Below, in pieces: positions 9,005-17,445 of a stretch of 64,000 nucleotides of DNA. A program made the translations under genes and the position numbers. The notes under the pieces were generated by a model. It had not been told where the DNA came from, did not search any database, and saw only the letters and a program-made list of their open reading frames with translations. This stretch comes from an uncultured Collinsella sp. (GTDB lineage: Bacteria; Actinomycetota; Coriobacteriia; Coriobacteriales; Coriobacteriaceae): contig CAUFMB010000001.1 of NCBI GenBank assembly GCA_959026535.1, positions 1-64,000 on the forward strand. Reading direction: 5' to 3'. Within the stretch, counting starts at the first letter, position 1, and each line of letters opens with the position of its first letter.

Positions 9005-9921
9005 CTTTTGACCTGTACGACACCGTCGACTCGTTTATCGCCTATATCGCACGTGTTGAGGGACTTTCTCCCAACACGGTGACAGCCTATGGCTCGAGGC
9101 TGGAGCGCTTTGCTGCTTGGTGCGAGCGCGAGGATATCGATGCTTTCGCTGCCGACGTGCGCACCATTCGTCGCTATCTTGCCGAGCTTTCGCGTGAGCA
9201 GGTGGCTCCCCGAACGCTTGCGGCGCACCTGTCGGCTATCCGATCTCTCTATCGCTGGATGGCTGCCGAGGGGGTCGTGGAGGGCGATGTGGTCTCGGCA
9301 ATTTCCTCGCCCAAGCTCCCGCGCGATCTACCTGGTGTGCTGACGACCCAACAGGTGGAGGCGCTGCTCATGACGCCTGATACCTCAACACCCGCGGGAC
9401 TGCGCGATGCGGCGATGCTCGAGCTGCTCTATGCCTCGGGCGCCCGTATCTCTGAGCTCGCAGCACTCAATGTGGAGTCCATTGCGTGGTCCGAACGCAC
9501 GCTGCGCCTGTGGGGCAAGGGGAGCAAAGAACGTATCGTCCCTCTGTATCGTCGTGCGCTCGAGGCGACGCGTCTCTATATTGAGGAGGGAAGGCCGGAG
9601 TTGCTCGCTCAGGCAAAGCGTCGTGACCCCGCTATCGGGCCGCATCCGCTGCTTATATCGGCGCGCGGTAATCGCATGAGTGCCGCCATGCTCAGGCGGC
9701 GGTTTCATATGCTGGCGACGCTCGCCGGTATTCCGGCCGACATCGCGCCTCATGCGATGCGCCACACCTTTGCGACCGATCTGCTCGAGGGCGGTGCGGA
9801 CCTGCGTTCGGTTCAAGAGCTGCTGGGACATGCGAGCCTGTCCACGACGCAGATTTACACGCATCTTACGCCCGATCGGCTTAAGCGCGCCGTGACCCAG
9901 GCCCATCCCCGGGGCGAGTAG
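9001..9921 (+). CDS. xerC: Tyrosine recombinase XerC/XerD family
   Basis: Resolves chromosome dimers at dif sites. The catalytic set is complete: Arg in SGARISEL, Lys in KGSKERIV, HAMRH, GHAS, and Tyr in IYTHLT. The first ordinary start codon is GTG at 9079 (280 residues), but the frame upstream encodes a good core-binding N-terminus (DLYDTVDSFIAYIARVEGLS), which the family needs. Extending to ATA at 9001, nine bases after GGAGG (8987-8991), gives 306 residues, the usual length. That codon overlaps the trmFO stop as ATAG. Whether ATA or CTG at 9013 is the start cannot be settled here. XerC rather than XerD is assumed. Confidence 0.88.
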   Translation: MAFDLYDTVDSFIAYIARVEGLSPNTVTAYGSRLERFAAWCEREDIDAFAADVRTIRRYLAELSREQVAPRTLAAHLSAIRSLYRWMAAEGVVEGDVVSAISSPKLPRDLPGVLTTQQVEALLMTPDTSTPAGLRDAAMLELLYASGARISELAALNVESIAWSERTLRLWGKGSKERIVPLYRRALEATRLYIEEGRPELLAQAKRRDPAIGPHPLLISARGNRMSAAMLRRRFHMLATLAGIPADIAPHAMRHTFATDLLEGGADLRSVQELLGHASLSTTQIYTHLTPDRLKRAVTQAHPRGE

Positions 9922-9967
9922 GCTGGGCGGCTCGTGTTGCGCTTAGGTGTGTGGTTTTGATTGCGGG

Positions 9968-9996
9968 TTGGCAGGAAGAAGCATTCCTGCTATCAT
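9968..9996 (+). promoter_or_regulatory. Promoter of rpsB-tsf
   Basis: TTGGCA at 9968-9973, 17-bp spacer, TATCAT at 9991-9996. The leader to 10137 is about 135 bases and holds a hairpin (GTTGC 10004-10008 with GCAAC 10015-10019), possibly for autoregulation by S2. Confidence 0.7.
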
Positions 9997-10137
9997 TCAT
10001 CGGGTTGCTTCACGGCAACATGTTTTTATCACGCACGCGCGGCTACTTCATACCGTGGTGCCCGGGCTTTGGTAGCACATGTCCGGGTTGGTTTTGGAGG
10101 ATGACCCCGCGCGGAGGCAAACCACAGGAGGTTTAAC

Positions 10138-10866
10138 ATGGCTACCAAGATTAATATCCGCACCCTGCTCGAGGCCGGCTGCCACTTCGGTCACCAGACC
10201 CGTCGCTGGAACCCCAAGATGAAGCCGTTCATCTTCGGTGAGCGCAACGGCATCTACATCCTCGACCTCAAGCAGACCATCCTCGACGCCGACCAGGCCT
10301 ACACTTTCGTCAAGAACGTCGCCAAGGGTGGCAATGTGCTGTTCGTCGGCACCAAGAAGCAGGCTCAGGAGGCCGTCAAGAACGCCGCTGAGCGCGCCAA
10401 CATGCCTTATATCAACCAGCGTTGGCTCGGCGGTATGCTGACCAACTTCGTTACCATCCGCTCCCGCATCAACCGCATGGAGGAGCTCGAGGCCATGGTC
10501 GAGGACGGCCGCATGGCAGTGCTCCCCAAGAAGGAGCAGGCTGTTCTCGGTAAGGAGCTCACCAAGCTCCAGACCAACCTCGGTGGCGCCCGCGACATGA
10601 AGGGTCTGCCCCAGGCTCTCTTCGTCATCGACACCAAGCGCGAGGAGAACGCCATCAAGGAGGCCCAGCGCCTGAACATCCCCGTCGTCGCCCTGATCGA
10701 CACCAACTCCGATCCCGACGAGGTCGAGTACGGCATCCCCTGCAACGATGACGCTATCTCCGCTGTCACCCTTATGTGCGAGCTCATGGCTGACGCCTGC
10801 CTCGCTGGCTCCGGCAAGGAGCAGGTCTCCGAGGCCGAGATGGCCGCTGAGCCCAAGGCCGAGTAA
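10138..10866 (+). CDS. rpsB: 30S ribosomal protein S2
   Basis: Small-subunit protein needed for joining S1 and for subunit assembly. The 242-residue product shows the S2 signatures LLEAGCHFGHQTRRWNPKMKPFIFGERNGIYI, NQRWLGGMLTNF and ALIDTNSDPD. Strong ribosome site AGGAGG. It forms the standard rpsB-tsf pair. Confidence 0.98.
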   Translation: MATKINIRTLLEAGCHFGHQTRRWNPKMKPFIFGERNGIYILDLKQTILDADQAYTFVKNVAKGGNVLFVGTKKQAQEAVKNAAERANMPYINQRWLGGMLTNFVTIRSRINRMEELEAMVEDGRMAVLPKKEQAVLGKELTKLQTNLGGARDMKGLPQALFVIDTKREENAIKEAQRLNIPVVALIDTNSDPDEVEYGIPCNDDAISAVTLMCELMADACLAGSGKEQVSEAEMAAEPKAE

Positions 10867-10911
10867 ATCAGTCTTAGTTAATTCTTTTTCATCTCTTTGA
10901 AAGGAACCACA

Positions 10912-11781
10912 ATGGCCCAGATTACCGCCGCTATGGTCAAGCAGCTCCGCGAGATGACCGACTCCCCGATGATGGAGTGCAAGAAGGCTCTCGTCGAGGC
11001 TGACGGCGACATGGACGCCGCTGTCGACGTTCTGCGCAAGAACGGCCTTGCCAAGGCTGCCAAGAAGGCTGGCCGTGAGACCAACGAGGGCGCTGTCGCC
11101 GCGTTCGTCTCCGAGGATGGCAAGACCGGCGCTCTGCTCGAGCTCTCCTGCGAGACCGACTTCGTTGGCTCCAACGCCAAGTTCACCGGCTTTGCTTCCA
11201 AGGTCGCTGAGGTTGTCGCTACCACCGAGCCCGCTGACGTCGACGCTCTGCTCGAGAAGCCGATGGGCGAGGAGACCGTTTCCTCCGAGCTCACCGAGAT
11301 GATTCACATCATGGGCGAGAACATGAAGATCTCCCGCTTCGCCGCCCGCAAGGCCGAGAACGGCGCTCTTGCTTCTTACATCCACATGGGTGGTAAGATC
11401 GGCGTCCTCGTCGAGTTTGCTTTCGAGAAGGCCGAGACTGCTCAGGCTGAGTCCTTCAAGGCCTTCGCTCACGACGTTGCCCTTCAGGTTGCCGCCGTCG
11501 CCCCGATCTGCGCTACCCGCGATCAGGTTCCGGCCGAGACCGTCGAGCACGAGAAGCAGATCTACATGGCTCAGGCTGCCGAGTCCGGCAAGCCCGAGGC
11601 TATCCAGGAGAAGATGGCTGTCGGCCGTCTGGAGAAGTTCTACAAGCAGTCCGTGCTCACCGAGCAGGAGTTCATCAAGGACAGCTCCCTCACCATCAAG
11701 AAGTACGCTGAGCAGGTCTCCAAGGAGCTTGGCGACACCATTACCGTCGTTGCCTTCGACCGTCTGGTCCGTGGCGAGTAA
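10912..11781 (+). CDS. tsf: Elongation factor Ts
   Basis: Nucleotide exchange factor for EF-Tu. The 289-residue product has the N-terminal UBA-like part (MVKQLREMTDSPMMECKKALVEADGD), then GRETNEGAVAAFV and LLELSCETDFVGSN, and the core and coiled-coil parts. The start is ATG at 10912 after AAAGGAA; an in-frame TTG at 10897 is inside that site's upstream region. Cotranscribed with rpsB and closed by a terminator. Confidence 0.97.
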   Translation: MAQITAAMVKQLREMTDSPMMECKKALVEADGDMDAAVDVLRKNGLAKAAKKAGRETNEGAVAAFVSEDGKTGALLELSCETDFVGSNAKFTGFASKVAEVVATTEPADVDALLEKPMGEETVSSELTEMIHIMGENMKISRFAARKAENGALASYIHMGGKIGVLVEFAFEKAETAQAESFKAFAHDVALQVAAVAPICATRDQVPAETVEHEKQIYMAQAAESGKPEAIQEKMAVGRLEKFYKQSVLTEQEFIKDSSLTIKKYAEQVSKELGDTITVVAFDRLVRGE

Positions 11782-11805
11782 ATAAGCTCTTGTAGTTGGT
11801 AATGA

Positions 11806-11839
11806 GCAGGCTGTGGGTTTTACTCACAGCCTGCTTTTT
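11806..11839 (+). terminator. Rho-independent terminator of rpsB-tsf
   Basis: GCAGGCTGTG (11806-11815) pairs perfectly with CACAGCCTGC (11825-11834), followed by five T. Confidence 0.92.
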
Positions 11840-11898
11840 CATGGCTCTTATCAGAGCCTTTGATATCATATTGAGAGTCTAATTAAAGGAGGATCGCT

Positions 11899-12621
11899 TT
11901 GTCCGACATCCGATATAAACGCGTGCTTCTTAAGCTTTCCGGCGAAGCACTGATGGGCGATGGCCACTATGGCATCGACCCCAAGGTTACCGACCATCTT
12001 GCCAAGCAGGTCAAGGAGCTGCTCGCCGTTGGCCATGAGGTCGGCGTCGTTGTCGGCGGCGGCAATATTTTCCGCGGCATGGCCGGTGCTGCCGGTGGCA
12101 TGGAGCGTGCTCAGGCCGATTACATGGGTATGCTGGCAACCGTTATGAACGCGCTTGCCCTTCAGGATGCTTTCGAGCATAACGATGTTCCTTGCCGCGT
12201 TATGAGCGCTATCCAGATGAACGAGATTTGCGAGCCCTATATTCGTCGTCGCGCCATCAACCACCTGTCCAAGGGCAATGTCGTTATCTTCGCCGCCGGT
12301 TCGGGCAATCCGTACTTTACGACTGACACCGCCGCGGCCCTTCGTGCCTGCGAGATCGGTGCGGAGATTCTGATTAAGGCCACCAAGGTCGACGGTATCT
12401 ACGACAAGGATCCCGTCAAGTGCGCCGATGCCGTCCGCTTTGACAAGATTACCTATCACGAGGTTCTCGTTCGCGGCCTGCAGGTTATGGATTCCACGGC
12501 TACGGCTCTGTGCCAGGATAACCGTATGCCTATTTTGGTCCTCAACATCGATGGCGAGGACACCGTCAAGCGCGCGCTCGCGGGTGAGCCCGTCGGCACG
12601 CTCGTCTATCAGGAGGATTAA
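11899..12621 (+). CDS. pyrH: UMP kinase
   Basis: Phosphorylates UMP to UDP; hexameric amino-acid-kinase fold. The 240-residue product has VLLKLSGEALMGD, VVVGGGNIFRG, and KATKVDGIYDKDP. The start is TTG at 11899, six bases after AAAGGAGG, giving MSDIRYKRV. It is two bases from frr, the standard pyrH-frr pair, and heads a run of envelope and isoprenoid genes through ispG. Confidence 0.97.
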   Translation: MSDIRYKRVLLKLSGEALMGDGHYGIDPKVTDHLAKQVKELLAVGHEVGVVVGGGNIFRGMAGAAGGMERAQADYMGMLATVMNALALQDAFEHNDVPCRVMSAIQMNEICEPYIRRRAINHLSKGNVVIFAAGSGNPYFTTDTAAALRACEIGAEILIKATKVDGIYDKDPVKCADAVRFDKITYHEVLVRGLQVMDSTATALCQDNRMPILVLNIDGEDTVKRALAGEPVGTLVYQED

Positions 12622-12623
12622 GC

Positions 12624-13160
12624 ATGGCAGAGAACATCACCGCCCATATGGACAAGTCGCTCGAGTCCCTCAAGCATAACTTCTCCAAGGTCCGTACCGG
12701 TCGCGCCAACGCCAACATTCTGTCCGACATCACCGTTGATTATTACGGTGTCCCCACGCCGGTCACGCAGGTTGCCGCCGTCAAGACCCCCGAGGCTCAC
12801 ATGCTGCTCATCGAGCCGTGGGACAAGGCGCTCATCAACGCTATCGTCAAGGCCATCGGCGCTTCCGATCTGGGCATTACCCCCAACTCCGATGGCACCG
12901 TCGTTCGTCTGCCGTTCCCGGCGCCCACTGAGGAGCGCCGTCGCGAGCTCGTCAAGGAGTGCCGCGAGTACGCCGAGCAGGCCAAGGTGTCTATCCGTAA
13001 CATCCGTCGCGACTTCAACAATAAGCTCGAGCGCGATGAGGAGCTCACCGAGGACGATGTCCGTCGCGAGCAGGCCAAGGTCCAGAAGCACACCGATGAG
13101 TATGTCGCCAAGGTCGAGGAGCTTCTGAAGGAAAAAGAAGCCGAGGTCATGGAGATCTAA
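12624..13160 (+). CDS. frr: Ribosome recycling factor
   Basis: Splits post-termination ribosomes together with EF-G. The 178-residue product, slightly shorter than the usual 185, keeps the two-domain tRNA-like pattern: MDKSLESLKHNFSKVRTGRANANIL, DYYGVPTPVTQVA, and RREQAKVQKHTDEYV near the end. Translationally linked with pyrH upstream and uppS downstream. Confidence 0.97.
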   Translation: MAENITAHMDKSLESLKHNFSKVRTGRANANILSDITVDYYGVPTPVTQVAAVKTPEAHMLLIEPWDKALINAIVKAIGASDLGITPNSDGTVVRLPFPAPTEERRRELVKECREYAEQAKVSIRNIRRDFNNKLERDEELTEDDVRREQAKVQKHTDEYVAKVEELLKEKEAEVMEI

Positions 13161-13161
13161 G

Positions 13162-13956
13162 GTGCAATACGACGAGCATAAACTGGTCGAGTACTTTGCC
13201 GACGCCCCTGCGGGCGTCGGTTTTTCCGACCTTGACCTCAATAACATTCCGCACCATATCTCGTGCATCATGGACGGCAACGGTCGTTGGGCCACGTCGC
13301 GCGGTCTTGCACGCACCGAGGGTCATAAGGCAGGTATCCTCTCGCTGCGCGAGATCATTACCGCCTGCGTGCGCCTGGGCGTCGACGTGCTTTCTGCCTA
13401 TGCGTTTTCTACCGAAAACTGGAACCGTCCGCAGCATGAGGTCAACGTCTTGATGCATCTGTTTGCCAAGACGTTTATCGACGAGCTGCCGCTTCTGAAG
13501 CGCGAAAACGTGCGCGTTGTCTTTTTGGGCGACATTTCCGCGCTGCCCAAGAAGACCCGCGACGTTTTTGAACGCGGTCTTGCCGAGTGCGCCGATCACA
13601 CCGGTATGACGCTGGCGCTTGCCGTCAACTACGGTGCGCGTGCCGAGATTACCCGCGCTGTCCGTCAGATTGCACTCGACGCTGCCGCCGGTAAGATCGA
13701 TCCTGCCGCAATTGATGACGACATGGTGGCTTCCCACCTCTATACTGCCGGCCTTCCCGATCCTGAGCTTGTGATTCGCACCTCTGGTGAGCTGCGCCTT
13801 TCGAACTATCTGCTGTGGCAGGTGGCTTATTCCGAGTTCTACGTCACCGATACCTATTGGCCCGACTTTGATCGTTGGGGCCTTGTCGACGCCATTTTGG
13901 CCTATCAGGGCCGTGACCGTAGGTTTGGTGGACTGAGCAAGACCGAGGAGGCTTAA
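13162..13956 (+). CDS. uppS: Isoprenyl (undecaprenyl) diphosphate synthase
   Basis: Makes the long cis-polyprenyl diphosphate carrier for cell-wall precursors. The 264-residue product has the catalytic IMDGNGRWA (Asp38), AYAFSTENW, and RTSGELRLSNYLLWQVAYSE. GTG start at 13162, one base after the frr stop. About 30 residues precede the core, somewhat longer than in many homologues. Followed by cdsA, dxr, rseP and ispG, a classic envelope cluster. Confidence 0.95.
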   Translation: MQYDEHKLVEYFADAPAGVGFSDLDLNNIPHHISCIMDGNGRWATSRGLARTEGHKAGILSLREIITACVRLGVDVLSAYAFSTENWNRPQHEVNVLMHLFAKTFIDELPLLKRENVRVVFLGDISALPKKTRDVFERGLAECADHTGMTLALAVNYGARAEITRAVRQIALDAAAGKIDPAAIDDDMVASHLYTAGLPDPELVIRTSGELRLSNYLLWQVAYSEFYVTDTYWPDFDRWGLVDAILAYQGRDRRFGGLSKTEEA

Positions 13957-13958
13957 TC

Positions 13959-14858
13959 GTGTCCGATCGTCCCAAGGCATCTGCTCCCAAGACGCCTGCG
14001 CGCAAAGCTGCCACTGCGGGAGCGCCTGCAGCGAAGAGCGGCACCGGTTCGTGGCTGGCGGGCTTTATTACCCGTGCCGCCGCCGGTATCGTCTACGCCG
14101 TTGTCTTTATCCTGTGCCTGGTTTTGGGTATCGTGCCCACGGCCATCTTTGTTTCTGTCATGAGCGGTCTGTGCTGCTATGAGTTTTTCCGTATGACAAG
14201 GCTCGATGGCAAGATGGCTAACGAGCGCATGGGTATCGCTGCCGCCGTACTCTTTCCGCTGTCGGCGTTGGGCGATTCGATGTTGCTGAATGCCCTGCTT
14301 TTTGCCCTGATGCTCGCTGTGGGCATTTGGTATGTCTGGTCGCCGCGTACCCGCATCTCTGATGTGGCAGTGACGCTCATGGGTCCCATCTACACTGGCT
14401 TTATGCTGTCGGCTATCGTGCTGCTGCGCGATGCCGTGCCCGGTTTTGCCGGTGCCCTGCTTTCAGTGGGCGTTTGCGCGTCCCTTTGGGTCTCCGATTC
14501 GTTTGCCTACATCGTGGGCAGCCGTATCGGCAAGCACAAGATGGTTCCCAAGATTTCTCCCAAAAAGAGCTGGGAGGGGTTTGTCGGCGGCATCCTGGGC
14601 TCGGTTTTGATTTGGCTCATCCTGTGGGCGACGCACTTCTACAAGCTCAGCCTGCCCTATGCGCTGCTGTGCGGCGTGGTTGTGTCCATTCTGGGCGTTA
14701 TCGGCGACCTTATCGAGTCGCGCATCAAGCGCGGTGTGGGCGTCAAGGATTCCGGCAACCTTATCCCGGGCCACGGCGGCATGCTCGATCGTAGCGATTC
14801 GCTTATCTTCGGCTGCATCACCGCGCAGCTGTTGCTGATGATCGGAGGCGTGCTGTAA
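13959..14858 (+). CDS. cdsA: Phosphatidate cytidylyltransferase
   Basis: Integral membrane enzyme making CDP-diacylglycerol from phosphatidate and CTP; the product feeds PgsA, which is also in this window. The 299-residue protein has a polar Ala-rich N-terminus (residues 1-30), then several membrane segments, and the CdsA signature near the end (SRIKRGVGVKDSGNLIPGHG with GMLDRSDS). GTG start at 13959; its TAA stop shares one base with the dxr ATG. Confidence 0.95.
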   Translation: MSDRPKASAPKTPARKAATAGAPAAKSGTGSWLAGFITRAAAGIVYAVVFILCLVLGIVPTAIFVSVMSGLCCYEFFRMTRLDGKMANERMGIAAAVLFPLSALGDSMLLNALLFALMLAVGIWYVWSPRTRISDVAVTLMGPIYTGFMLSAIVLLRDAVPGFAGALLSVGVCASLWVSDSFAYIVGSRIGKHKMVPKISPKKSWEGFVGGILGSVLIWLILWATHFYKLSLPYALLCGVVVSILGVIGDLIESRIKRGVGVKDSGNLIPGHGGMLDRSDSLIFGCITAQLLLMIGGVL

Positions 14859-16045
14859 TGTCTTTCCAGACGACGTATGGCTCCGATGGACGTCTCCGCG
14901 TTGCCATCCTGGGCTGTACAGGCTCTATCGGCACCCAGGCGCTCGATGTGTGCCGCCAGCATGCCGATCGCCTGCAGGTGACGGCGCTGTCCGTTAACTC
15001 CAGTACCTCTGAGCTCGTTGCCGCTGCCCGTGAGTTCTCGGTTCCGGCGGTTGCCGTGGCCGATGCCGCTCATGGCGATGACGCCGTGCTGCAGGAGTTG
15101 CCCGAGGGAACGAAGCTCGGCGTTGGCGCGCAGGCGGTTTGCGAGCTCGCGCGTCGCGACGATGTCGACTGCGTGCTCGTCGCTATTGTGGGCGCCGCCG
15201 GTCTCGAGGCGAGCCATGCGGCCTTGACCTCGAATAAGCGCCTTGCCCTTGCCAACAAGGAGTCCCTCGTCGTCGGTGGCGACTTGCTTATGCCGTTGGC
15301 ACAACCGGGCCAGCTTATTCCGGTCGACTCTGAGCATTCCGCCATCTACCAGTGCTATCTGGGGGAGAACCCGCGCGAGGCCCACTGCATTTGGCTCACC
15401 TGCTCGGGCGGTCCGTTCTTTGGCCGCACGCGCGACGAGCTCGATCGCGTGACGCGTGCCGATGCCCTCGCGCATCCCACGTGGGCCATGGGTGCCAAGA
15501 TCACCATTGACTCCGCCACCCTCATGAACAAGGGCCTGGAGCGCATTGAGGCCATGCATCTGTTTAACTGCGACCTCGATTTCATTAACGTGGTCGTGCA
15601 GCGTCAGTCCAAGATTCACTCTATGGTCGAGTTCGCCGACGGCTCCGTGATGGCGCATCTCGGTGCATCCGACATGCGTATTCCCATCCAGTTCGCGTTC
15701 TCGTATCCCGAGCGTTGGGATACCCCGGCGCCTCGTATCGATTTCCGCGAGCTGGGGCAGCTCACGTTTGATGCTGCCGACATGGATACCTTCCGCTGTC
15801 TGGCGCTGGCCGAGCGTGCCGGCAAGACGGGTGGCACCATGCCGTGCGTGCTTAATGCCGCCAACGAGGTTGCCGTCGATGCCTTCCTGCACGATGGCTG
15901 CAGCTTTACCGATATCGATCGCATTGTGGAATCCTGCATGGACGCCCACGATATGCAGGCGGTCGATTCGTTTGAGCAGCTTCGCGACATCGATGCGTGG
16001 GCGCGTGAAAAGGCTGCGCAGGTGCTCGCCGCAACCCGTTCCTAA
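14858..16045 (+). CDS. dxr: 1-deoxy-D-xylulose 5-phosphate reductoisomerase
   Basis: Second step of the MEP isoprenoid pathway: NADPH-dependent conversion of DXP to MEP. The 395-residue product has the NADPH-binding VAILGCTGSIGTQALDV, the substrate-binding ANKESLVVGGDLLM and PVDSEHSAIYQCYLGE, and WAMGAKITIDSATLMNKGLE. Overlaps cdsA by one base. ispG of the same pathway lies two genes downstream. Confidence 0.97.
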   Translation: MSFQTTYGSDGRLRVAILGCTGSIGTQALDVCRQHADRLQVTALSVNSSTSELVAAAREFSVPAVAVADAAHGDDAVLQELPEGTKLGVGAQAVCELARRDDVDCVLVAIVGAAGLEASHAALTSNKRLALANKESLVVGGDLLMPLAQPGQLIPVDSEHSAIYQCYLGENPREAHCIWLTCSGGPFFGRTRDELDRVTRADALAHPTWAMGAKITIDSATLMNKGLERIEAMHLFNCDLDFINVVVQRQSKIHSMVEFADGSVMAHLGASDMRIPIQFAFSYPERWDTPAPRIDFRELGQLTFDAADMDTFRCLALAERAGKTGGTMPCVLNAANEVAVDAFLHDGCSFTDIDRIVESCMDAHDMQAVDSFEQLRDIDAWAREKAAQVLAATRS

Positions 16046-16070
16046 CCCATAAGGATTGCTTTTTCGTTTT

Positions 16071-17432
16071 ATGGATACTGTTCTGAGCGTTCTCTCATCG
16101 GTCTTTTGGGGCCTGCTGATGCTTTCCGTCCTCGTGTTTTTGCACGAGGGCGGCCACTTTTTGGCGGCGCGTGCCTGCGGCGTCCGTGTGACCGAGTTCT
16201 TTTTGGGTCTGCCGTGCCGCTTTGACATCCATTACACGTCGCGTCGCATTGGAACCAAGTTTGGCGTGACCCCGCTGCTGCTGGGTGGCTACGCTGCCAT
16301 CTGCGGTATGGATCCGACCGATGTTTCGTGCGCCGATCGCGTGCTCGCGGCTATCTATCGTCATGGTCGCGTGACCGTGGCCGACCTTGCTGTCGAGCTC
16401 GAACTTTCCGAGGAGGATGTGCTCGAGGCATGCGCCCTTTTGCTGGGCTGGGGCTCCATCGCGCCCTGGTATGAGGAAGGGGAGAAGCCCTCGCCGAGCT
16501 ACTATCCCACCAAATATCAGACGTTGCCACGAGACACGGCAGGCTATACCACCTTTGATGGTCGCCGTTTCGATCGCGAACATGCGACTGCCGAGGGCGA
16601 TGTGTGGGAGCTGCCGTGCGGCGAGGCCGAGTTCCTTGCGCAAGAACGCTCGCACACCTATCTTGGCCAAGGCTTTCTCAAGCGCGCCTTTATGCTGCTC
16701 GCAGGCATTATCGTCAATATCTTGACGGGTTTTTTGCTCCTTATGAGCATCTATTCCATTGCGGGTGTCACCGTGCCGATGGATACCAACGTGATCGGTC
16801 AGGTTGACGAGGGATCTATTGCCGCCAAGGCGGGTATCGAGGCCGGTGATGCGATCCTTTCGGTTGACGGTGTCTCATGTTCTACTTGGATGGATGTCTA
16901 CGATGCCATCGGCAAGGCCGCCGGTAAGGACGATATCGCCATCGAGTACGAGCGTGACGGCAAGCAGCATTCGACCACGGTTGCGCTCAAAGAGGACGAG
17001 CGCCTAGGTGTGTATGCCTCTACGCAGGTGGTCCGTTTAGACCCGATCACCTCGGCGCGTCTGTCATTCTCCTATGTTGTACAGACGGCGGATGGCGTGA
17101 TGCGCCTACTCCAGCCGCAGCATACGATGGAGATTCTCGATCAGTCTTCTTCGATCGTGGGTATTAGCGTTATGTCCTCACAGGCTGCTGCTGCCGGCCC
17201 CGTAACGTTCCTGTCGTTTGCCGCGCTCATTTCGTTCTCGCTTGGCTTTATGAACCTGCTGCCCATCCCACCACTCGATGGCGGCAAGCTGGTCATCGAG
17301 ATCATTCAAAAGATTGCGGGCCGCGAGCTTCCGCTCAAGGTCCAGACGATTGTGAGCTATGTGGGCATCGCGCTCTTTGCGCTGCTGTTTGTCTATATGC
17401 TTCGTTCCGACATCCTTCGATTTATTCTGTAG
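16071..17432 (+). CDS. rseP: Site-2 intramembrane metalloprotease RseP/RasP with an inserted winged-helix-like domain
   Basis: Zinc protease that cuts anti-sigma factors and signal peptides within the membrane. HEGGH at residues 25-29 is the HExxH zinc motif, a PDZ domain follows the middle membrane segment (GQVDEGSIAAKAGIEAGDAIL), and NLLPIPPLDGGK near the C-terminus carries the third ligand. Between GGYAAICGM (to residue 80) and the conserved RAFMLLAGIIVNI (from 205) there are about 115 extra residues; 88-132 (CADRVLAAIYRHG...ELSEEDVLEACALLLGWGSI) look like a winged helix. The start is taken as ATG 16071; AAGGA lies 15 bases upstream, an unusually long spacing. Confidence 0.92.
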   Translation: MDTVLSVLSSVFWGLLMLSVLVFLHEGGHFLAARACGVRVTEFFLGLPCRFDIHYTSRRIGTKFGVTPLLLGGYAAICGMDPTDVSCADRVLAAIYRHGRVTVADLAVELELSEEDVLEACALLLGWGSIAPWYEEGEKPSPSYYPTKYQTLPRDTAGYTTFDGRRFDREHATAEGDVWELPCGEAEFLAQERSHTYLGQGFLKRAFMLLAGIIVNILTGFLLLMSIYSIAGVTVPMDTNVIGQVDEGSIAAKAGIEAGDAILSVDGVSCSTWMDVYDAIGKAAGKDDIAIEYERDGKQHSTTVALKEDERLGVYASTQVVRLDPITSARLSFSYVVQTADGVMRLLQPQHTMEILDQSSSIVGISVMSSQAAAAGPVTFLSFAALISFSLGFMNLLPIPPLDGGKLVIEIIQKIAGRELPLKVQTIVSYVGIALFALLFVYMLRSDILRFIL

Positions 17433-17445
17433 GGGAGTGTTTGGA

